From Chthonomonas sp035294505 (GTDB lineage Bacteria; Armatimonadota; Chthonomonadetes; Chthonomonadales; Chthonomonadaceae): 64,000 nt of DNA. Shown here in pieces: positions 26,445 to 35,250 of this stretch. Numbering within the stretch: the stretch's first letter is position 1; every line of letters begins with the position of its first letter. The stretch is from assembly GCF_035294505.1 (NCBI RefSeq), contig NZ_DATGKU010000182.1, positions 32,900 to 96,899 on the forward strand. The letters are read 5' to 3'. A program made the position numbers and the translations under genes. Under the pieces are notes generated by a model, which made no database searches, was not told where the DNA came from, and saw nothing but the letters and a program-made list of their open reading frames with translations.

Positions 26445-29400
26445 TTATGGGCGCGACTCTGCCAAGGCGGCCGTGATCGTCTGTTCCATGTTCCAGGCAT
26501 GCCCTTCGTTATAGGCGGCCTCAAACCGATCCTCTCCCAAGAGCGCACGCGCTTGTGCAAGCCAGCCTTCGCCTTGCTCGGTTAGCTCGTAGGGCGACAC
26601 TTTCACCTTTGTATCCTCCAGAATGCGATGCGCCCCGCCGATCAGGCGCGCTGCACAAATTGCGAAAGTAACCCTCTGTTCCTTTGAGTAGCCCTCATGT
26701 TGTGCCTGCCAAGCCCTATAGACCCCATAGGCCCGGAGGGTGTAGGCGATCTCGTCTACATCTTTGTGTTCTCTGGCCACGGTGAGGGCCTCGTCTAAGT
26801 AGTCGCGGGCTGTTTTCTCTTGATGGTTCAATAGAGCGAGTAGCGATAGCTTTCTTAGCGGTGCGGAGATGGCTATGGGGAAATGGTATTGGCGCCCCCA
26901 TTCCACGAGTTGCTGGAACATCTGATAGGCCTGTTCATAGTTCCTTTCTCGAAGGGCTAGGGTGGCAAGGCCGAAGTTTGCAAGCACGCTATGGGGGAGA
27001 AAGGGTATATCGTCGGGAGTAGGATAGAGCTGAAGAACCTCCTCGAAGTATTGCTTGGCCTTTTCATACTCGCCCTGATAGTAGGCTAGGCGTCCGAGCT
27101 GGGCCAGAGTGGTCGCTTCTTTCCAGGGCTCGCCCATGTTACGACCGATGGCGAGGGCTTCCTCCTCCAAAGCGAGCGCTTTGGCATATTCGCCCTGCTC
27201 TTGGTAAACATGGGCTAGGGCGTTCAAATAGAGCGGCAGATTGCCCACATAACCGTGTGTTCGAGCGAGCGCAAGAGCCTCTTCAAAGAGCGAACGAGCA
27301 CGCTCAAACTGACTCTTTTGTTGTAGTAGAACCTGACCAAGACAGAAGAGATCGTAAGAAAGGCTTATTTCATCGTCCAATTCACGATGCAGAGCGATGG
27401 CTTGTTCGATATACTCTTGCGCCCTTTCAAAGTCGCCAAGATTATAGGGGACTGTGGAAAGCTCGGTGAGCATAATGGCCTCTTTGATCCGATCTCCTAT
27501 GGAACGGAAATGGGCATATGCCGATTTGAAATGGGCTTCGGCGGCAGGATAGTCTTTCTGTAAAAAGGCGAAATAACCCTTAAAGCGATGGGCAAAACCC
27601 TGTAGCTCCTCGTGATGAAGGTGTTCGGCCAGTTCCCATAGCTTTTCCGTATAGGCTTGACTCTGTTCGAGGTCTCCGAGCCGATAGCGCAAAAACGCGG
27701 CCAATATCAGCCCTTTACCATGGAGATAGTCTTCAGCAGAATAGCTCTCTAACGCGGCCTCACACCAGGCAAGCCCCTCTCGGAGAGGGCCTTTCAGAAG
27801 CCAGAAATCGCTTAGGGCAACGCACAGACGCAGACAGGCTTCCCAATCGTGTTGGCGTCTGTACCAGGTATAGGACTCCTCTATGTTTGCCCATTCCTCT
27901 GTTAGCCGCTCGGTCCAATAGGCTCCTTCGTTACTTAAAAGTTCGGCGCGGGCGGCGTTGACAATGTCCATGTAGTAGTGCGCGTGCGCCCGGCGAACTC
28001 GGCTTTCAAACTCCGGCCCTCGTTCCCGAAGTTTCTCCACAGCATACTCTCGAACCGTTTCCAGCAGTCCATAGCGCACTTCCCCCTTACGCTGCCGCAT
28101 CGTACAGAGCGACTTCTCGACCAAACCTTCTAATGGCTCAAGCACCTCCCAAGCCTCTAGTCCGAGGGCTTCCTCTCCTATATGCTCTAGCGCCTCTAAG
28201 CTCCATCCTCCGCGAAATGCACCTAAACTGCAAAACAGCTCCTGTTCGCGATGGGATAGCAGTTCGTAGCTCCAGTCTAAAGTAGCGCTCAAGGTTCTAT
28301 GGCGGCTCAGCTCGCTGCGCATGCCCCCTCGCAAAATTCGTAGACGTTCATCCAGGCGATGGGCAAGCTCCGGTAAAGAGATCACGCGTAAACGGCTGGC
28401 CGCCAACTCCAACGCCAGCGGAATGCCGTCGAGCTTATGGCAGACTTCCACCAAAGCCTTTAGGTTTTCGCCATCTACTCGGAACTCGGGTAGCACGTTT
28501 TGTGCACGTTCCACGAAGAGCGCCAAAGCCTCATAGTGCGCAACTTCCGCCAGACTTAAGCTCTCGTTCGCCGACGGCAGGCTCAACGGCAACACGGGGT
28601 AGACGCGCTCGCCTATAACGTGCAAGCGCTCACGACTGCTTGTCAGTATCTTTATCTCCCCACATTCGCGGAGGATTCGATTCACCAATCTCCCTACAGC
28701 CTCTAGGAGATGCTCGCAGTTATCTAGAACCAGTAGCAGCGCCTTGTTGCGCAGATAGCGCAGAAGGACTTCCTCCATTGGCTCCGTTGATGTTTCGCGC
28801 AGCCCAAGCACACTCCCTATTTGAGAAGCCACTCCGTTTCCTTCTTGTACCGAGGCCAGCTCTACCCACCAGACCCCGGCGGGAAAGTGCTCAAGCATCT
28901 CTGCTGCCACCTGAAGGCTTAATCGGCTTTTTCCGCTGCCACCCACTCCCACCAAGCTCACAAGGCGTCCTCTTTCAAGCAGGTTGCGGATCTCCTCGAT
29001 CTCGCGCCCTCGTCCGATGAAACTGCTTAGTTGAAACGGCAGATTGTTGGGGTAAAAGCCTCCGGCAAGAGAGCGCAAGGGGGGAAAGTCTCGTTCCAAC
29101 TCCGGATGAATCAGCTGGTAGATATGCTCTGGTGCTTTCAGGTCGCGTAGCCGATGCCAGCCGAGATCGAGCAGATCGGATTCGGGCGGCAGGTGACCTT
29201 CCACAAGAATTTTGGTAGCCTCCGAAAGAATGAGCTGCCCGCCATGTGCCACTTCCACAAGCCGGCTCGTTTTGTTAAGAGGCGGCCCCAAATAGTCCTC
29301 CTCTTGTTGCATGGCGGTGCCACTGTGTAGCGCAACACGCACCCGTAGGAGGCCGGTTTCAGGAGGCCATTCTTGGGTGGGGAGGGCTTTCAAAAAATCG

Positions 29401-29621
29401 AAGGCGGCATGTACCGCCTCAGTGGCCGAGGTAAAAGCGGCGAACCCCCCATCGCCCATCATTTTGAAGAGATGCCCCTCATGTTTCGAAATGACATTTT
29501 GGAGGAGCGCATTGTGAAGGGCGAGAGCCGTCTGCATCGCCTCGGGGGCGCTCTCCCACAGTTTGGTGCTGCTCTCAATGTCAGTACACAAAAATGTCAG
29601 TGTGTGAGACGGAACTTGCAT
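26445..29621 (-). CDS. Class III nucleotide cyclase - NB-ARC ATPase - TPR signalling protein
   Basis: The N-terminal 170 residues form a class III adenylate/guanylate cyclase domain: metal-binding Asp in L-C-T-D-I-E-S-S-T, second metal Asp in M-M-G-D-G-G, and the Asn-Arg pair in L-N-K-T-S-R-L, so catalysis looks intact. A STAND/NB-ARC ATPase follows, with Walker A G-V-G-G-S-G-K-S and Walker B L-L-L-V-L-D-N-C-E-H. About 400 residues of TPR-like helices form the C-terminus; no LuxR DNA-binding domain is present. The likely role is a stimulus-gated cyclase making cAMP or cGMP. Two adjacent ATGs (29624 and 29621) follow GAGGA; the upstream TTG at 29666 is less likely. Confidence 0.85.
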   Translation of the reverse strand: MQVPSHTLTFLCTDIESSTKLWESAPEAMQTALALHNALLQNVISKHEGHLFKMMGDGGFAAFTSATEAVHAAFDFLKALPTQEWPPETGLLRVRVALHSGTAMQQEEDYLGPPLNKTSRLVEVAHGGQLILSEATKILVEGHLPPESDLLDLGWHRLRDLKAPEHIYQLIHPELERDFPPLRSLAGGFYPNNLPFQLSSFIGRGREIEEIRNLLERGRLVSLVGVGGSGKSRLSLQVAAEMLEHFPAGVWWVELASVQEGNGVASQIGSVLGLRETSTEPMEEVLLRYLRNKALLLVLDNCEHLLEAVGRLVNRILRECGEIKILTSSRERLHVIGERVYPVLPLSLPSANESLSLAEVAHYEALALFVERAQNVLPEFRVDGENLKALVEVCHKLDGIPLALELAASRLRVISLPELAHRLDERLRILRGGMRSELSRHRTLSATLDWSYELLSHREQELFCSLGAFRGGWSLEALEHIGEEALGLEAWEVLEPLEGLVEKSLCTMRQRKGEVRYGLLETVREYAVEKLRERGPEFESRVRRAHAHYYMDIVNAARAELLSNEGAYWTERLTEEWANIEESYTWYRRQHDWEACLRLCVALSDFWLLKGPLREGLAWCEAALESYSAEDYLHGKGLILAAFLRYRLGDLEQSQAYTEKLWELAEHLHHEELQGFAHRFKGYFAFLQKDYPAAEAHFKSAYAHFRSIGDRIKEAIMLTELSTVPYNLGDFERAQEYIEQAIALHRELDDEISLSYDLFCLGQVLLQQKSQFERARSLFEEALALARTHGYVGNLPLYLNALAHVYQEQGEYAKALALEEEALAIGRNMGEPWKEATTLAQLGRLAYYQGEYEKAKQYFEEVLQLYPTPDDIPFLPHSVLANFGLATLALRERNYEQAYQMFQQLVEWGRQYHFPIAISAPLRKLSLLALLNHQEKTARDYLDEALTVAREHKDVDEIAYTLRAYGVYRAWQAQHEGYSKEQRVTFAICAARLIGGAHRILEDTKVKVSPYELTEQGEGWLAQARALLGEDRFEAAYNEGHAWNMEQTITAALAESRP

Positions 29622-29743
29622 CATCCATCCTCTGCCGTTTTGTCGAGGAAGAGGCTTAGGATACAACCGAACAGACTCTTTGATTTAATATACCTCTTCA
29701 GCTTATCAAAGCGAATTTCTACAAGAGGTCACAAGGTTAGCCT

Positions 29744-30922
29744 CTAGATTTCTACCCATATGCCGCCGCGTTCATCGGAGTTTTGGCAGGCCGTGATGAT
29801 TCGCTGTGCCGCCAAGCCATCTTCGAATGTAGGAGAGAGCGGTGAGGGAGGCTGCCCCTCTTCATGGCGCGCGACATTCGACACGAAGTCGAAGAGGCTG
29901 TGAATATGAAACTGTATCCAGCCTACACTGTTTTTGGTAACACCTAAGGCATAGGGTTTGGGATAGCGCGAGACACATTCAATGCGCTGAAAGCCACGCT
30001 TTCCCCCCAAAGCCTCTTCCGGCAGCGTGGCATCGTAGATATCGAGCCAGTTGGGTTCCATCAAATTAAAGCGCAAGGCGCCACGACTTCCATGAAGCTC
30101 CAGGCGAATCTCATCCTGCGCCCCGGTTGCCAAACGCGAGGCCTCCAAGCTTCCATAAGCGCCTCCTGCCAACTGAGCCTGCACGAGCGCGATATCGTCC
30201 ACATCCACTTTGCGCATCTGCCCGCTTCTTACATCCAACCGCTCGGTAATCACCGTTTGCAGACGGGCGCTAACCCGTTGAAACTCTCCGGCACGCCCTA
30301 CTGGAAGCGGAGGCCCTGCCAAGAATCGCACGAGGTCGAAAATATGCGCCCCTAAGTCGGCGACGGCACCTCCGCCGCTTCGTGCCTTATCCATGCGCCA
30401 GGTATAAGGGCGCTGGGGAGAGATATAACCCGCATGGAGATAAGCCACGCGGAAACCGAACAGGTCTCCTAAGAACCCCGATTCGGCGAGCTGTCGCGCC
30501 CGTAGAATCGCCGGCACAAAGCGATAGTTGAAGGTCATCTGTTGTACGGTGGGAACGGTGCGTGCTAAGGCGACGATCTCCTCGGCCTCCTCTTTTGTGA
30601 GCGCCAGCGGCTTGTCACAATAGATGTGTTTGCCCGCCTTCAGGGCATCACGTAAAATAGGGTAGTGGAGATCATTGGGGGCACAGATATTGATGATCTG
30701 AATATCCTTGCGTTCCAACAGGGCCTGGTAATCGCGTGTCGCAAACAGAAAACCGGTCTGCTCTTGTGCCTTTTTCCCGCTCTCCTCGGTGGCCGTGCAA
30801 ACCCCCACCAAACGCAACCTAGCCGGTAACGGATCGTAAAAGAGGGGTAACGATAGATAGGCATGAGCATGCACTTTCCCAATGAACCCATAGCCCACCA
30901 TCCCAACACCGTAGGTTCGCAT
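29744..30922 (-). CDS. Gfo/Idh/MocA-family NAD(P)-dependent oxidoreductase
   Basis: The 392-residue enzyme has the N-terminal Rossmann motif G-M-V-G-Y-G-F-I-G, the C-D-K-P-L-A segment in place of the common E-K-P, and D-L-G-A-H-I-F-D supplying the family's catalytic His/Asp region. It probably oxidises or reduces a sugar, inositol or related polyol; the substrate cannot be read. GAGGA and AAGGG lie 4-9 bases before the ATG. It is divergent from the endonuclease V gene and only about 75 bases separate them. It shows no clear pathway neighbours. Confidence 0.85.
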   Translation of the reverse strand: MRTYGVGMVGYGFIGKVHAHAYLSLPLFYDPLPARLRLVGVCTATEESGKKAQEQTGFLFATRDYQALLERKDIQIINICAPNDLHYPILRDALKAGKHIYCDKPLALTKEEAEEIVALARTVPTVQQMTFNYRFVPAILRARQLAESGFLGDLFGFRVAYLHAGYISPQRPYTWRMDKARSGGGAVADLGAHIFDLVRFLAGPPLPVGRAGEFQRVSARLQTVITERLDVRSGQMRKVDVDDIALVQAQLAGGAYGSLEASRLATGAQDEIRLELHGSRGALRFNLMEPNWLDIYDATLPEEALGGKRGFQRIECVSRYPKPYALGVTKNSVGWIQFHIHSLFDFVSNVARHEEGQPPSPLSPTFEDGLAAQRIITACQNSDERGGIWVEI

Positions 30923-30996
30923 CTTGCCCTTCCTCGTACGCTGGCGAGTTTCTGCAGGAATTCTACCACGTTGTTATGAAATAAAACGAGGAACCG

Positions 30997-31704
30997 ATGC
31001 CCAAGAATGCGACGATGATACATCACTCATGGGACCTAACGCCTCAAGAGGCTATTCAACTACAGAAAAAGTTAGCCAAAGAAATCCGTGTGGAACCTTT
31101 AGACGTCGAGAAGGTTAAGCTGGTGGCCGGCTGCGACATCTCTTTTGCTGCCCATGCCTCCACAGATACACCGGTTTTTGCCGGCGTTGTGGTACTTGAA
31201 CTGCCCCAACTTACCCTGAAGGAGCGGGTAGGGGTTCGCACCATCTCTCCGTTTCCCTATATCCCCGGCCTTCTCTCTTTTCGGGAATCGCCTCCTCTCC
31301 TCGAAGCCTGGGAGCGGCTCTCTACCCGTCCCGATGTTCTCATTGCGGATGGGCAAGGCCTCGCCCATCCACGCCGATTTGGAATCGCGTGCCATCTTGG
31401 GCTACTATTGGATGTGCCGAGTATCGGGGTGGCCAAAAGCCTGCTTGTAGGGCATCATGATGCGGTTCCAAACCAGGTTGGTGCTTGGCAACCGATTGTG
31501 GATCGGGGTGAGATGGTGGGGGCGGCGCTTCGTCTGCAACAAAACGTGGCTCCGATCTATGTCTCGGTAGGGCATCGGGCAGACCTAACGAGCGCCATTC
31601 AACTGATTCTTCAATGCAGAGGTTCTACCCGTTTGCCTGAACCCACTCGGCAAGCGCATCTCTATGTGAATGCCCTTCGTCGGGGCGAGATACCGTTGGT
31701 CTGA
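30997..31704 (+). CDS. nfi: Endonuclease V (deoxyinosine-specific repair nuclease)
   Basis: The 235-residue protein has the endonuclease V signature set. A-G-C-D-I-S-F supplies the metal ligand D47, P-F-P-Y-I-P-G-L-L-S-F-R-E supplies E97, and the catalytic block D-G-Q-G-L-A-H-P-R-R-F-G has D118. I-G-V-A-K-S follows. It nicks DNA one nucleotide 3' of hypoxanthine and related deaminated bases. GAGGA precedes the ATG by four bases. It is the first gene of a plus-strand repair group with a broken ORF and an AddB-like protein. Length and motifs are typical, with all catalytic acids present. Confidence 0.93.
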   Translation: MPKNATMIHHSWDLTPQEAIQLQKKLAKEIRVEPLDVEKVKLVAGCDISFAAHASTDTPVFAGVVVLELPQLTLKERVGVRTISPFPYIPGLLSFRESPPLLEAWERLSTRPDVLIADGQGLAHPRRFGIACHLGLLLDVPSIGVAKSLLVGHHDAVPNQVGAWQPIVDRGEMVGAALRLQQNVAPIYVSVGHRADLTSAIQLILQCRGSTRLPEPTRQAHLYVNALRRGEIPLV

Positions 31705-31750
31705 ACTTCTTATCCCCGGTCGCTTTACTCATTCGAGTAGGGAGACAGGA

Positions 31751-32038
31751 GTGGAGGAGAGAGGGAATTTAAGTTTAGAGGAGGCTTTCGCGGCGCTGCG
31801 GCAACTTATAGAAGACAAGCGCTCTGAGATTTATCGGCAGATACGATGGTTGAGTAATATTGGATACTATCGTCAGCTATAGAGGTATGCGGCTTATGCC
31901 GAGCAGATCAAAAGCTATGCAGAGAAGATGGCCGAACACGGAGGGAGGAATCTGTTTGTTTGCACAGCAGGGCGAAACATCTGCGGGCTGTGCCTATTTG
32001 AGAGATCAATGCGGGAATGGATGAACGAAGTTCCATGA
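31751..32038 (+). pseudogene. Small helical ORF interrupted by an in-frame TAG
   Basis: From GTG 31751 (GGGAG six bases upstream) a coherent helical sequence runs for 43 codons to TAG at 31880-31882. It continues in the same frame for 51 further codons to TGA at 32036-32038. The second half (Y-A-A-Y-A-E-Q-I-K, then K-M-A-E-H-G-G, C-T-A-G-R-N-I-C) has the same coding-like character. The TGA overlaps ATG 32035 of the next gene as ATGA, the arrangement of coupled genes. A single C-to-T change (CAG to TAG) would explain the interruption. It could be a recent pseudogene, a strain polymorphism or a sequencing error. No family was recognised. Confidence 0.5.
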
Positions 32039-35000
32039 GGCCCTCTCTCGAACTGGTGCTTGGGCCCGCCGGCGCCGGCAAGACGCTATATGCTCTAAGG
32101 CTTTATCAGCGCAAGCCGGCCCGCACGCTTCTCATCACGGCGACCCAAGTGCAGGCAGAGCGCGCCCTGACGCTTTTAGGGGAGGAGGCATTGCCGAACA
32201 CGGTGATGTCTCTGCAGGAGTTCATCGGGCGTCTGGTGGAGGGTGGCGGCGTCGAGGTGGTGGGGCGCTCGTTTCAGCGCCTGCTCCTACAGGACATCAT
32301 CGAAAGGTGGCTCTATCCGGACGATTATCTCAACCCCATGCGTTTTTATGAGGGGTTTCTTGCCGCCTTGCTTGAACAGATTCGGGAGTGGAAGCTTTCG
32401 GGGCTTTCACCGCAAAACATTCAAGAGATCGGGCCGATGGCCGTAGAGGCGACGGGAAATCCCCGCGAGACAGATAAACTTCTCGAGCTTGCAAGGCTCT
32501 ACGGTGCCTACGAGAGGTTTTTGCTGCAACATCACCGACAGGATGCCGAGGGCATGTTGCTGCTGGCAAGGAAGCGCTTGCAGTTGGGGCATGTGCGTTG
32601 GTTAGCAGATTTCGATACCCTCATCTTAGATGGCTTTTATTTCCTCTATCCGGCTCAAAGCGCCCTGCTGATGACGCTGGCGGAGTGCTTTCCACAAATG
32701 CGGTTTGTGGTAACCCTGCTCTACGACCCCAAGCGACCTCTGCTCTTTGCCCCCGCGGAGCCGACTATCCGGCGATTAAAAGCCGACTTTCTGTGTCGTG
32801 AGACGCTGCTTAGCTCCCCTCAGGCCCCGATGACGATTGCGGATGTGTTAAGTCAACGTCTTTTTCATGATTCGCGCTTTGAGCCTTTGGAAAGTGCGAA
32901 TCTGGAGCCTGTTCTCCTGTTCGACGCCCCCGATGTCTATATGGAGGCGGAGATGGTGGCGCGTACCTTTCAAAGTCTACACGAAACTGGAGAGTATCGG
33001 TGGAGCGATTTTGCTGTGGTGGTGCGCAACGCCCAGGCCTACGCTCCGACTCTTTTCTCGGTTTTTGAGCGTTATGGCGTTCCGATAGGCACCTATGCCG
33101 GCGAGGCGGTTGCCGAAAATCCACTGATACGTGTTCTCGTCGCCTTTCTCGATCTGGTGCGACACGACTGGCCGCATGATGCCGTGCTGGCCTTTTTCAA
33201 GTCCTCTTACACCCAAACGCCCCGTGAAGAGGTGGAGCGACTAAGGTTGCTTGCTCATGAGAGAGGGATAAGGCGAGGGAGAGAAGAGTGGGAAGCTTTG
33301 CTGCCGGCTCTCGCGCCTTCATCGGCATCCGCCCGACTGCTTGAGGCGATGTTGAATCGGACGGAGCGGTTACAACAGGCACAGAGCGTTCAGGATATGG
33401 CCGAGGAGATTGAGCTTCTGTTTGAGGAGTTCGGTTTTGCAGAGGCCATTGCACTCGGCGAGCCTTCGCGGCAAAAACGCGATCAGGAGGCTTACCGTTT
33501 GGCCATAGAGACCCTTTACTCTATGGCCGATATGATGCGGCTTACCGAACGAGAACGAATGCCTTTTGGCGATTTTGTCGAGAGACTCATCACCGCATGG
33601 CGTAATAGCCCTATTGTGGTGGGCTTGGGAGAAGATCAGGTCTGGATTTCTGAACCTTACGATGTTCATCAAAGACGGCCTCGTGTCGTAGCGGTAATGG
33701 GGCTTCTAGAACGCCTATTTCCGCGCCGCCTTACCGAAGACCCTTTTTTGCCGGATGCCGTGCGCTATCGGTTGTATGAACAAACAGGTCTTTATTTAGC
33801 ACCACGTGAGGCACGTGTGAACGAAGAGCGCTTGTTGTTCTATTTAGCGGTAACAGCCCCTGCAGAGCGGCTTATTCTCTCCTATCCGCGAAGCAGTGGC
33901 GAGGCGGACACCCTTCCCTCTTTCTACCTGGATGAGGTGAGGGAGGCGCTGGCTACCAACCCGGAGTTGTTGCGTGTGGTATCGCGCCGTTTGACCGATG
34001 TAGCTCCGCGCTCGGAGGACACCGGTTCATGGCGTGACCGCCTTCTGAACCTTTGCCTACCCCTGTTCGACCCCGCCGTAACAGAGGAGCAGAGGGCCGA
34101 GATACGCGAAATGGTGAATCGGTTATGTGTCGAGCATACATCGGCGCGCGAGCTTTTGCGCGCTGTTGCCGAAGCGCGGTTTCTGCCCCCGCTACCACGT
34201 GTAGAGGAAGAGACAACACGAGCATGGATGCGCGAGCAGACGAAACGTTGTTCGATCGCCGAGCTAGAAGTCTATGCCCGTTGTCCCTTTCGTTACTTCC
34301 TGCAGTACCGTTTGCAGTTGCGGGTAAGCATCCAAGCCAGCTTCGCTTTACTGCAGGAGAGGCTGCTCCATGATGTGCTATACCGTGCCTTCTCCGAGTT
34401 GTCGGCCACGGATGGGCAGGCGATTCAAGAGGTGTTGGAGAGAGCGTTGGAGACCGAACTTCAAAATCTCGTAGCCGACATTTCGCCGCACCGCAAACGC
34501 CTCTTGCGACAAGGTCTAATACGTATCTTAGAAACCATTGCAGAGAAGGAGCAGTTTTATAGCCGATGTTTGCCCTTGCGTCCGCTCCATTTTCATCTGG
34601 CATTCGGTGTGTCGCAGGCGAATTCGGCAGTGTACGATTCAAGCTCTTTATCCCGGCCACTGGTTATTCCAAACCCACAAGGTGGCGAGCCGATTGAGCT
34701 TTATGGGGTTGTGGATCGAGTAGACAGAGATGCCGATGGAGAGGTCGTTTTCCTGATGGACTATACAACGGCACAGCCCCCGTCTTGGCCAGAGATCACC
34801 GGCGGTAAAGCCCTTCGACTGCCTCTGATGATGCTGGCCCTGGAGCGTCTCTTTGGGATGCAGGTTGGAGGTCTGTGCATAGATTCTGCCACCCAAAAGG
34901 CGCGTGCCCGCCTCTTTCGTACAAGCAGGGTAGCGTTTCGGCGATTCAAGCTGATCCCAGAGCGCGAGAAGGGAGACCAGGTGCAACCGTTAAACGACGA

Positions 35001-35250
35001 ACAGTATGAAGCCATGCTGCAAGCGGCCGTTGCAGCGGCAATTCGCCATGTGAACTCCATGCGGCAGGGCTATGTAGCGGCGACGCCAGGAGCACACTGC
35101 CGTTTTTGCCCCTATTCTGACATCTGCCGCACGACGCCTCAAGGCCATGACGGCGAGCCGTTATACCGCATGGATGTGGTGCCGAGATCGAGTGTTGGCT
35201 CAACAAGGGAAAAGGACACGGCACAAGAAACCGGTGGGGGCGGAGCCTAG
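32017..35250 (+). CDS. AddB-like / RecB-family PD-(D/E)XK protein with Fe-S cysteines and degenerate nuclease site
   Basis: The 1077-residue protein has an N-terminal Walker A (G-P-A-G-A-G-K-T, residues 16-23) and a helicase-like region. Its C-terminal nuclease domain carries the four iron-sulphur cysteines of AddB: C756 in A-R-C-P-F-R-Y-F, and C1028, C1031 and C1037 in the C-x2-C-x5-C cluster. The strand G-V-V-D-R-V-D is followed by M-D-Y-T-T, whereas active members read D-Y-K. T917 therefore replaces the catalytic lysine and the nuclease may be inactive. ATG 32035 is an alternative start that overlaps the upstream stop. No addA gene is adjacent. The 3' end overlaps a convergent histidine kinase gene by 51 bases. 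Confidence 0.8.
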   Translation: MDERSSMRPSLELVLGPAGAGKTLYALRLYQRKPARTLLITATQVQAERALTLLGEEALPNTVMSLQEFIGRLVEGGGVEVVGRSFQRLLLQDIIERWLYPDDYLNPMRFYEGFLAALLEQIREWKLSGLSPQNIQEIGPMAVEATGNPRETDKLLELARLYGAYERFLLQHHRQDAEGMLLLARKRLQLGHVRWLADFDTLILDGFYFLYPAQSALLMTLAECFPQMRFVVTLLYDPKRPLLFAPAEPTIRRLKADFLCRETLLSSPQAPMTIADVLSQRLFHDSRFEPLESANLEPVLLFDAPDVYMEAEMVARTFQSLHETGEYRWSDFAVVVRNAQAYAPTLFSVFERYGVPIGTYAGEAVAENPLIRVLVAFLDLVRHDWPHDAVLAFFKSSYTQTPREEVERLRLLAHERGIRRGREEWEALLPALAPSSASARLLEAMLNRTERLQQAQSVQDMAEEIELLFEEFGFAEAIALGEPSRQKRDQEAYRLAIETLYSMADMMRLTERERMPFGDFVERLITAWRNSPIVVGLGEDQVWISEPYDVHQRRPRVVAVMGLLERLFPRRLTEDPFLPDAVRYRLYEQTGLYLAPREARVNEERLLFYLAVTAPAERLILSYPRSSGEADTLPSFYLDEVREALATNPELLRVVSRRLTDVAPRSEDTGSWRDRLLNLCLPLFDPAVTEEQRAEIREMVNRLCVEHTSARELLRAVAEARFLPPLPRVEEETTRAWMREQTKRCSIAELEVYARCPFRYFLQYRLQLRVSIQASFALLQERLLHDVLYRAFSELSATDGQAIQEVLERALETELQNLVADISPHRKRLLRQGLIRILETIAEKEQFYSRCLPLRPLHFHLAFGVSQANSAVYDSSSLSRPLVIPNPQGGEPIELYGVVDRVDRDADGEVVFLMDYTTAQPPSWPEITGGKALRLPLMMLALERLFGMQVGGLCIDSATQKARARLFRTSRVAFRRFKLIPEREKGDQVQPLNDEQYEAMLQAAVAAAIRHVNSMRQGYVAATPGAHCRFCPYSDICRTTPQGHDGEPLYRMDVVPRSSVGSTREKDTAQETGGGGA

